DNA from: Candidatus Falkowiibacteriota bacterium
GTDB lineage: Bacteria; Patescibacteriota; Patescibacteriia; Patescibacteriales; UBA12465
Direction of reading: 5' to 3'
Assembly: GCA_903839955.1 (NCBI GenBank)
Contig: CAIMEI010000006.1
Span: 1 to 16,610 of the forward strand
DNA length: 16,610 bases
Shown here: in pieces, positions 6,330 to 14,200 of the stretch
Layout of the letters: every line of letters begins with the position of its first letter
Position numbering within the stretch: the stretch's first letter is position 1
Program-made: the position numbers and the translations under genes
Notes under the pieces: generated by a model
Told to the model about the DNA's origin: nothing
The model's database searches: none
What the model saw: the letters and a program-made list of their open reading frames with translations, nothing else

Positions 6330-7616
6330 ATGAAAAACAAAACTTTATCTAATCAAGAACCGAAAGGCACGCGCGATTGGCTGCCGGAAGAATTTGCGAT
6401 CCGCCACTACATTTTTGAGACCTGGCGCAAGGTTTGTCTGCGCTACGGCTTTGAAGAATATCTCACCCCGCTCGTGGAATACGCCGAAGTTTATCGCGCC
6501 AAATCGGGTGAAGACGTTGGCGGCAAGGAGCTGGTCACCTTCACGGACTTGGGCGGGCGCGAACTTTGCATTCGCCCAGAAATGACACCGTCAGTAACGC
6601 GCATGGTCTCCAAAATTTATGCCGCTGCGCCCAAACCGCTCAAGCTTTTTTCGATTGCTAATTTCATGCGCAACGAAAAACCCCAGCGCGGCCGCAATCG
6701 TGAATTCTGGCAATTGAATTTTGATATTTTTGGGAGTACTTCTTTTGCTTCCGACTTGGAGGTTTTGCAATTATCGCTGGATATTATGCGGGAATTCGGG
6801 GCGCCGGCAGAATCTTTCAAATTATTTTTAAATAGCCGCCAGCTCTTGGACGGCCTTTTGGCTTTGTGCGGCGAGTTGAGCACTGAACAGAAAATAAATT
6901 TAGTGCGCACTTTGGATAAGTGGCAAAAAATGTCGGCCGCTGATTTGACCGCGCGCTTGGAAGATTCCGGCTTGAGCAAGGAAGTAATTAAAAAAGTTTT
7001 TGCCTTCATGGAAAGCGAAAGCATTGAATCTCTGGAGAAATCTTTGCCGGAGCTGGCAGATAATCGGGGCTTGTTAGAAATTCAGCAGGCGATGAGCGAG
7101 TTGAATATTCTTGGCTACAAAAATATTTATTTTAACCCAGCAATCATCCGCGGTTTTGATTATTATGATGGTTTGATTTTTGAAGTTTTCAATATGCACC
7201 CAGACGATAATCGGTCGATGTTCGGTGGTGGCCGCTACAACGGCTTGGCCGAACTTTTTGGTTCAGCAAGTTTCCCGGCGGTCGGCTTTGCGCCGGGCGA
7301 CGAAACAACGAGATTGTTTTTGGAGTCTTGGAATTTGCTGGGTGATAAATTTATTAAAGCTCCAGAAAGATTTTATTTGCCCTTGCTTGACGAATCCTTA
7401 ATCAAAGAAACGGCCAGTTTGGCGGCTAAATTGCGCGCGGAAGGGAAGAATGTTTTGCTTGGTTTCGAGGTGCAGAAAATCAACAAGGCCTTGGAGTATG
7501 CCAACAAGAAAAATATTTCCCAGGTGATAATTTTTGGCTCCGAAGAAGCGGCGGAGGGAAAGTATAAAATCAAGAACATGAAAAGTGGGGAAGAGATGGT
7601 TTTAAAAGCCGCTTAG
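6330..7616 (+). CDS. hisS: Histidine--tRNA ligase
   Basis: 428 aa, class II aminoacyl-tRNA synthetase that charges tRNA-His in the cytoplasm. It opens with PKGTRDWLPEE (11-21), typical of HisRS. Motif 1 lies around 25-55, the RPEMT segment at 82-86, and motif 2 runs from LFSIANFMRNEKPQRGRN to REFWQLNFDIFG (106-135). The histidine-specific loop is RGFDYYDG (274-281), followed by MFGGGRYNGL (297-306). Motif 3 reads AVGFAPGDETTRLF (317-330), where most bacteria have G-x-E-R; Arg is displaced two positions. The anticodon-binding domain covers about 345-428. FWQLNFDI in motif 2 and the altered motif 3 place it away from the E. coli-type enzyme, in what I recall as a divergent subgroup found in Patescibacteria and some archaea. 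It lies 8 nt after rarA; the stop overlaps the promoter of the next gene, and no terminator separates them. Confidence 0.96.
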   Translation: MKNKTLSNQEPKGTRDWLPEEFAIRHYIFETWRKVCLRYGFEEYLTPLVEYAEVYRAKSGEDVGGKELVTFTDLGGRELCIRPEMTPSVTRMVSKIYAAAPKPLKLFSIANFMRNEKPQRGRNREFWQLNFDIFGSTSFASDLEVLQLSLDIMREFGAPAESFKLFLNSRQLLDGLLALCGELSTEQKINLVRTLDKWQKMSAADLTARLEDSGLSKEVIKKVFAFMESESIESLEKSLPELADNRGLLEIQQAMSELNILGYKNIYFNPAIIRGFDYYDGLIFEVFNMHPDDNRSMFGGGRYNGLAELFGSASFPAVGFAPGDETTRLFLESWNLLGDKFIKAPERFYLPLLDESLIKETASLAAKLRAEGKNVLLGFEVQKINKALEYANKKNISQVIIFGSEEAAEGKYKIKNMKSGEEMVLKAA

Positions 7617-7625
7617 TGCTAAAAT
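7617..7625 (+). promoter_or_regulatory. Extended -10 box TGCTAAAAT
   Basis: TG (7617-7618), one base, TAAAAT (7620-7625), starting right after the hisS stop codon. It predicts a start near 7632 and a leader of about 32 nt before the ATG at 7664. It is identical to the boxes at 1947 and 11210. Confidence 0.55.
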
Positions 7626-7663
7626 TAAAAGATACAAAGTTTAAAATCATTAGCAATATTTTT

Positions 7664-10600
7664 ATGATCAATCGCAAGTTCGGCGCATTTTTTGCGTTGC
7701 TAGTTCTCTCCCTGTTTTTAGTGCCAAATTTGGCCTCGGCGAAGTACAAAATGGTGAACCCGGAAGTATATAGTAATATCATTCAGGACATTGCTTTCTC
7801 GGGATCGGATACTTATATGCTAACCAGATCTAGCGTTGCCGGATATATAATGGAAAGGCATGGTAGTGGCCCCTGGGTTATCGGCACCAGCACTCCGGTT
7901 ACTGGTTCAGCAGCATTTAGTAAAATCATGATGGATGGCACTAAAGCTTACGTTGCCGTCATGACCGGCGGAAATAAATACATCTTTTCCAAGGCCGACG
8001 CTAATTCTCCCTGGGTGGCCACGCCAACGGGGGTGAATAATCGATTCGCCGGGATATTTTTTAAAAACGGTATCGGTTACGCCGAAACTTATGACGGACA
8101 AATTTGGCGATCTATAGATGATGGCCAGTCGTGGGCATTTTCTACCTCCACCGGAATGCTGCCTACTAGTTTTGGCTACTCCGAGAGAACTTTTAACCGC
8201 TTGGGCGATGAAAATAATCAAATTGTTTATGGCGCCACTAATTTTTACTCAACAGCAGACAGCGGCGCTTCCTGGCAGGCAATTCCTCGCCCAGCTCTCA
8301 GCGGTCAGGCGCTCTATACCGATTTTTTGTTTGATGATGTCAACTCGGGCCTAGCAGTCACTAGCGATGGTAAAATAAAATACACGACAGATGCTGGTGC
8401 CAATTGGCATGACTCGTTTGCTTCTTCTACTTGGCAGTTTAAAACCGTTTACGAAAATGGCGGGAAATACTACGCCCTTGGTCTCTGGTACGATGTAGGG
8501 AGCGCTAAGGTCGGAGTTCTGAGCGCTAATAGCACGGCCGGTCCCTGGAGTCTTGTCAATGGGGAGACGATTGGTGTTAATATGCTTTTGCGCGGCTCGT
8601 CTAATTTTGATGCTAACGGTAAAGGTTATTTTTTTGCCAATACCGGCGTGATTGGTCTAACAAATGACGCTGGCGCCACTTGGACCTATCCTTCTCAGAA
8701 ACAGAGATTTGATATTAATAATTTGAGTTTCTTGGATAATAATAATGGCTATTCCGTCGGCGGTTTTAATAATGGTAATTCTTATTTTGCCGGTGAGGCT
8801 TTTAAAACGTCAGATGGAGGAGCCACCTGGAATCAAATATTTACGAGTACTAGTACTGATTTTATCAGCGTCTATGCCACCGGCACCGACGTTTGGCTGG
8901 GAAAACCGGACAATGGTGTCCTGGAGCACTCTTCTAATGGTGGTCAAACTTGGACGACGACGGCTGATTCTCAATCTGGCGATATTAATGATATCCATTT
9001 CTTTTCTACCTCCACGGGATTGGTAGCCGGTTCATGGATAACCAGTAAAACTACGGACGGTGGCAACACTTGGAACGGAGTGGAGGGAAGCACCGGTTTT
9101 GAATTTTCTTTTCCGGCGGATAATGTCGGCTACATGGTTTCTTTGGGCGGTTACATTTATAAAACAACTGACGAGGGAGATGATTGGACTATCCAGACCT
9201 CCAATACTAATAGTGATCTTCATAGCATTGCCTTTGTTAGTACTAGTACTGGCTGGGCAGTCGGAGCTGGCGGTGCAATTGTGCACACAACCGATGGTGG
9301 TACTAATTGGATAGCGACCACGAGTGCGATCTGCCCAGCCTGCACGTTTAGTAAGGTAAGATTTTCTTCGCCGCTTAATGGTCGGATAATCGGTATGGAC
9401 TCAAATTATTGGTCTTGGATTCTGGAAACTTTTGATGGCGGTACGACTTGGCAAGGCGAAAAAATTGCCGCTAATACCATTGCTAATTTTTTCGGTAATT
9501 CCAATAATGTTGGTCTTTTATCTTTGGCTGCCAAGCCGAATGGTGATTTCTTTTTGGGTGGTACTAACGGAACTTTATTTGACTACGACGCGACGGTTGG
9601 AATCAGCAGCCCGACCATAAACACTTCCGAGGGGCACACGATTACTTTTGATGTTAGCCGCAACAACACAGTCGGTAATTTAGCGGTTAATTACAATGTC
9701 AGCGGTTTGAATGATTCTAATACTTCAAATCCGCTATCATCATATATTAGTATTACTGACGGAAACACCACGGGTAGTGCTTATATTTCCACGGTTGATA
9801 ACCATATTGTTGAGGGCAATAAATCTTTTAGCGTCGCCATTTCTCCCGGTGAGTACTCTGTCGATCCAGCAGCTTCTTTTTCCAGCTCCACTCTTTTTGA
9901 TATCAACGTCGCCGCCGTTGATGCTCCGAGTGATTTGTCTGTTACCGAGGGTGGGGCCACCGATACCTTGTCGGTTTATTTGGATTCCATTCCCGCCAGC
10001 GATATCACCCTGTCTCTGACCGATGCTTCAAGCTCCGATATCGCTTTAAGCGCCACCACTCTAAGTTTTAATGCTTCCAACTGGAATATTCCTCAGAACG
10101 TCACCGTTTCGGCGGTCGATGATCAAGTAGTTAATGGTACTAGACAAGTCTATCTGCGGACTAACGTTTCCTCTTCTTCTGACCCAAATTACCCAACCGA
10201 TTCTTTCGCGACCACTATAGTGACCGTTTTAGACAACGACGTTGCCCCCGTATCCTCCGGCGGCGGAGGCGGCGGCGGAGGATATGTTCCCCAGCCCCTC
10301 TCCGGCAATTACCAATTAAGCATCAACCAAGGTGCTACTCAAGCCAGTTCCACCCAAGTCACACTCTCTCTCACCGCTGGTTCAGATATCACCAAGATGG
10401 CTATCTCCAACACTGCCGATTTTGCCAATTCATCTCAAGAAAGTTTTACCCCAACCAAGTCTTGGACCCTACTTCCTGGCGACGGCCCCAAGACCGTCTA
10501 TGCCAAGCTCTACAATAGCTACGGTGTCTCTTCTGATGTTATCTCTGCCTCCATTACCCTCAATACCAATCCCAGCACTTCTACTCCGGGCACTTCCACT

Positions 10601-11128
10601 CCGCCAGTGGTAGCTACTTCCGGTAATACCACCGTCCCCGCCCAACCAATCTATGTTAAATCCTCCGACCTCCTCAAACTAAAGTTCGGCGACTACACTT
10701 TCAAAGACACCGATAAGGACGGACTAGCTGACCAATTAGAAACCCTCCTCGGCACTGACCCCAAAAAGATGGATACCGACAAAGATGGTTATTCCGATGG
10801 CACGGAAATCGCCAATGGCTATGACCCGCTCACTACTGGTAAAATTACTCCCGAAGAACAAGCAATCATCAAGGCTCATCCCCAGTGGATAGACACTGAC
10901 CTTAACGGTATCCCCGACTCTCTCCAGAAAGCCTTAGGCTTTTCCCTCCGTGCTACCAAGAACAAGAAAGACGGCGCTAGCCTGCAAAAGGGCTATAACC
11001 CCTTCACCAAAACCTATCTCCAACCTAGCGCCTCGCTCATCAAGCGCCTCAAGAACCAAACGCTCATCGAGGTAAAAACCGGCATTGCTCTGAAGGTTGA
11101 TGCGAAGGGAATCGTGAGCTTGAAGTAG
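7664..11128 (+). CDS. Giant secreted surface protein: Asp-box propeller, Calx-beta, TSP3
   Basis: 1154 aa. A Sec signal peptide (1-26, LVPNLASA then K) is followed by about 600 residues holding some ten Asp-box motifs (S/T-x-D-x-G-x-x-W, such as SIDDGQSW, TSDGGATW, TTDGGNTW and TTDGGTNW), the mark of BNR/Ycf48-like beta-propellers. A CPAC pair (C557/C560) lies between late blades. Next come two Calx-beta-like domains (about 648-752 and 753-863, the second with NWNIPQNVTVSAVDD), an 8-Gly hinge (866-873), an Ig-like domain opening with SINQGA (about 878-972), a Pro/Thr/Ser linker, TSP3 calcium-binding repeats (about 1010-1112) and a conserved basic tail (1122-1154). The frame is open from a GTG at 7616, but that lies upstream of the predicted transcription start; the ATG at 7664 starts the signal peptide. 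Codons become strongly C-ending after about 10240. Probably a cell-surface adhesin or layer protein; the ligand is unknown. Confidence 0.92.
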   Translation: MINRKFGAFFALLVLSLFLVPNLASAKYKMVNPEVYSNIIQDIAFSGSDTYMLTRSSVAGYIMERHGSGPWVIGTSTPVTGSAAFSKIMMDGTKAYVAVMTGGNKYIFSKADANSPWVATPTGVNNRFAGIFFKNGIGYAETYDGQIWRSIDDGQSWAFSTSTGMLPTSFGYSERTFNRLGDENNQIVYGATNFYSTADSGASWQAIPRPALSGQALYTDFLFDDVNSGLAVTSDGKIKYTTDAGANWHDSFASSTWQFKTVYENGGKYYALGLWYDVGSAKVGVLSANSTAGPWSLVNGETIGVNMLLRGSSNFDANGKGYFFANTGVIGLTNDAGATWTYPSQKQRFDINNLSFLDNNNGYSVGGFNNGNSYFAGEAFKTSDGGATWNQIFTSTSTDFISVYATGTDVWLGKPDNGVLEHSSNGGQTWTTTADSQSGDINDIHFFSTSTGLVAGSWITSKTTDGGNTWNGVEGSTGFEFSFPADNVGYMVSLGGYIYKTTDEGDDWTIQTSNTNSDLHSIAFVSTSTGWAVGAGGAIVHTTDGGTNWIATTSAICPACTFSKVRFSSPLNGRIIGMDSNYWSWILETFDGGTTWQGEKIAANTIANFFGNSNNVGLLSLAAKPNGDFFLGGTNGTLFDYDATVGISSPTINTSEGHTITFDVSRNNTVGNLAVNYNVSGLNDSNTSNPLSSYISITDGNTTGSAYISTVDNHIVEGNKSFSVAISPGEYSVDPAASFSSSTLFDINVAAVDAPSDLSVTEGGATDTLSVYLDSIPASDITLSLTDASSSDIALSATTLSFNASNWNIPQNVTVSAVDDQVVNGTRQVYLRTNVSSSSDPNYPTDSFATTIVTVLDNDVAPVSSGGGGGGGGYVPQPLSGNYQLSINQGATQASSTQVTLSLTAGSDITKMAISNTADFANSSQESFTPTKSWTLLPGDGPKTVYAKLYNSYGVSSDVISASITLNTNPSTSTPGTSTPPVVATSGNTTVPAQPIYVKSSDLLKLKFGDYTFKDTDKDGLADQLETLLGTDPKKMDTDKDGYSDGTEIANGYDPLTTGKITPEEQAIIKAHPQWIDTDLNGIPDSLQKALGFSLRATKNKKDGASLQKGYNPFTKTYLQPSASLIKRLKNQTLIEVKTGIALKVDAKGIVSLK
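10259..11125 (+). other. Shared C-terminal surface module, copy 1
   Basis: Eight Gly codons (10259-10282), then an Ig-like domain (INQGAT, TKMAISN, KTVYAK, SSDVI), a Thr/Pro linker, a block opening KSSDLLKLKFGDY, TSP3 repeats (DTDKDGLAD, DTDKDGYSDG, DTDLNGIPD) and the 33-residue tail beginning SASLIKRLK and ending GIVSLK. The final repeat, where copy 2 has DTDGDGFSDG, is degenerate here (TKNKKDGASLQKG). The codons are C-ending and Leu is often CTC, unlike the 5' part of the gene. Confidence 0.85.
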
Positions 11129-11146
11129 CACTATAACTGACCACAA

Positions 11147-11178
11147 AAAAAGAACGTCCGGGTGGGCGTTCTTTTTGT
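11147..11178 (+). terminator. Rho-independent terminator after the first surface gene
   Basis: AAAAAGAACG (11147-11156) pairs with CGTTCTTTTT (11167-11176). Two further C-G pairs can form past a bulged T, then a T-rich run follows. It lies 18 nt after the stop codon. Confidence 0.88.
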
Positions 11179-11189
11179 TTGTCAGTCAA

Positions 11190-11218
11190 TTGCTGCTTGG
11201 TTATATAAATGCTAAAAT
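11190..11218 (+). promoter_or_regulatory. Promoter of the second surface gene
   Basis: TTGCTG (11190-11195), a 17-bp spacer and TAAAAT (11213-11218), with an extended TG at 11210-11211 (TGCTAAAAT). Transcription would start near 11225, about 30 nt before the ATG at 11255. Confidence 0.6.
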
Positions 11219-11254
11219 TAAAGAATAGGGTGGTTAAAATTTATTTCATTTTTT

Positions 11255-14200
11255 ATGAAAAAAAATCATATTATTGATTTTCTACTTTTTGCGTCTATTA
11301 TTTTTGTATTTATTTTATCCTTTTCTCCTCGGCCGGCCTTAGCTGGAACTTGGACTCAACAGGCCGGCTCCAATTCCAGCGCCGGTTCAGGGACCTGGGT
11401 AACAATGGCCTCTTCCGCTGATGGATCAAAATTAGCGGCCACAGACGGGGTTTCTATTTTTACTTCAATCGATAGCGGAGTCACTTGGGTCAATCAAACC
11501 TATACTAGTCTCGGCACAAAAAGCTGGAATGCTATTACTTCTTCCGCTGATGGATCAAAGTTGGCAGCGACTGTGAATGGTGGATATATCTACACCTCGA
11601 TTGATAGCGGAGCTAACTGGATCGCGCGGACCGGTGCTGGTTCGCGGGGCTGGTCCGCTATTACTTCTTCTGCGGATGGGTCAAAATTAGTGGCCACCGT
11701 ATCAAATGGTGGAATTTATACTTCAAACAACGGTGGCACTACTTGGGTAGCAGAAATGACTTTTGACCCGCAGTATTGGTCCGGTATCACTTCTTCTGCG
11801 GATGGGTCAAAATTAGTGGCCACGGATAATGCTACTACCTATTCCTATATCTCAACTGACGGAGGTTATACCTGGTCATCTACGTTGCCTGTTTACGGCA
11901 AAAAGGTCGCTTCTTCTGCTGACGGATCAAAACTAGCAATTACAGGCAATTATTCTTTTTACACATCAACCAACGGCGGGGCTAGCTGGACTACCCAGAC
12001 TAACCCCGACACGCAGCATGCCAGTTATACCGTTGCTTCTTCGGCTGATGGATCAAGGCTGGCGCTTGCCTTTGATGGAGGATATATTTATCTTTCGGCA
12101 GATAGTGGGGCTTCCTGGACTCAACAGACCGCCGCCGGTCAGCGACACTGGTCCTCAATAGTCTCTTCTGCTGATGGATTAAAACTGGCGGCGGCAGACG
12201 GTTGGAATAACAGTTATATCTACACATACGCAGAGGCATCCGTTCCCGACGCACCAACCAGTGTGACCGCTGTTCCTGGCGACGGCCAGGCGACGGTTTA
12301 TTTTAATCTGCCGGTAACTGATGGCGGTTCAGCGATTACTTCCTATACAATAACTTCTTCGCCGGGAAATTTTTCTACTACCACGGCGACTACTACGGGG
12401 ATTGTCAGTGGTTTAACCAATGGTACGTCTTATACCTTTACAGTGAAAGCTACCAATACTATAGGTGATTCGATTTCCAGCGCCTCTTCTACGGCCGTTA
12501 TTCCGGATATTCTCTCGGTAATCACTACCAATTCGCCAGTAGTGCTCAGTGCTAGTTCTATTAGCATAAATGGCACCCTTGGAACTATTGGGGTTGGCCC
12601 GATGATTATGACTTTTGATAAAATGCTGAACAGGGCAATGGTTAGCAGTAGCGGCTATCAATTAATCAATCCGCACACCGGTGATTCGATAAGCTACACG
12701 ATAAGTTCCATGCAGTGTGGTTCCATTTATTCTTTCCGTTTTTCTTTGGCTAATAGCATCGGTACGTCAGATGGCGGTTGGCAAGATTACATTACTCCAG
12801 CCTGTGCGCCAACTGGAGTCACGGCAGTGGCCGGAAACGGTCAAGCAACTGTCTCTTTTACGCATCTTGCTTACGGTGGTGTGCCCCTTGACACGCTTTA
12901 CACTATTACGTCCTCGCCGGGAAATTTTACCGCTACCACTCCCAATAATCTTTTAGTTATTCCGTCTTTATTCACCACTGTTTCCACCAGCACTCACGCG
13001 ACGGTGAGCGGCTTAACCAACGGTGTTGCTTATACTTTTAGTGTTAAGGCGACCAACATCACCGGCGACTCCTCTCCTTCGGCGTCATCTACTCCAGTTG
13101 TTCCAGTTGGTTTGCCGGACGCCCCTGGCAACTCCTTGGCAACTCCTGGCAATGGACAAATTTCTTTGTCTTGGACAGCGCCCGCCAGTAACGGCTCGCC
13201 AATTACGAGTTATAATATTTACAGTTTCCCCTCAAACGCTCTAGCCGCCACCAGTTCAGCCACTTCCACTAGTCAAATAATAACCGGTCTGACTAACGGC
13301 AATACTTACTATTACTATATTACGGCAGTAAATAGCGTTGGTGAATCGGCCAGCAGCACCACGGTTAACGCCACCCCAGCCACTGTTCCTCACTCTCCAG
13401 ACAACCTTTCCACACATGCTGGCGACAGACAGGTTACCTTGAACTGGTCTAGCTTGACCGCTGATGGCGGCTCGGCTATTACCCAATATAATATTTATAG
13501 TTCACCCAGTAATGCCTTGCTAGCGACGACCACTAGCTCAATCTTGGTGATAAACGGCTTAACTAATGGTAATAGTTATTCATATTACGTCACCGCGGTT
13601 AATGCTATCGGTGAATCCGCCTCCACCTCGGTCGTCTCGGTGACGCCGGCGACCATTCCAACCGCTCCGCGGTCATTGGCGGCCGCATCTGGTAATGGCC
13701 AAATTACCTTGAGTTGGCTAGCGCCGATTGATAACGGTGGCTTAGCGATTGTTCAATATAGTATTTATAATTCTCCGGCCCATACATTGGCCGCCACTTC
13801 AACTAGTCTCAATAAAACCATCATTGGCTTAACCAATGGTAATAGTTATTCATATTACGTCACCGCCATCAATTCTGCCGGTACATCCATCTCCTCGGCA
13901 GTTGCTTCAGCGACGCCAGCCACTGTTCCTGATGCGCCAACCGGCGTTACCGCTATTCCCGGCGATACTCAAGCGACGGTGTCTTTTACGTCTTCAGCGG
14001 ATAATGGCGGGGCAGCGATTAGTTATTACACGATTATTTCTAATCCCGGAAATTTTACCGCCACCACTTCCGCAACTTCCACGAGCGGCGTGGTCACTGG
14101 CTTGAATAACGGCACGCCTTATACCTTCACGGTGAAGGCGCATAATAGTGCCGGCGACTCCTTGGCTTCAGCTGCCTCGGCGATTATCACCCCCCAATCA

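Noticed and set aside
7616..7663. GTG start for the first surface protein
   Set aside because: It overlaps the hisS stop and the -10 box, so it would precede the predicted transcription start; the signal peptide begins cleanly at ATG 7664.
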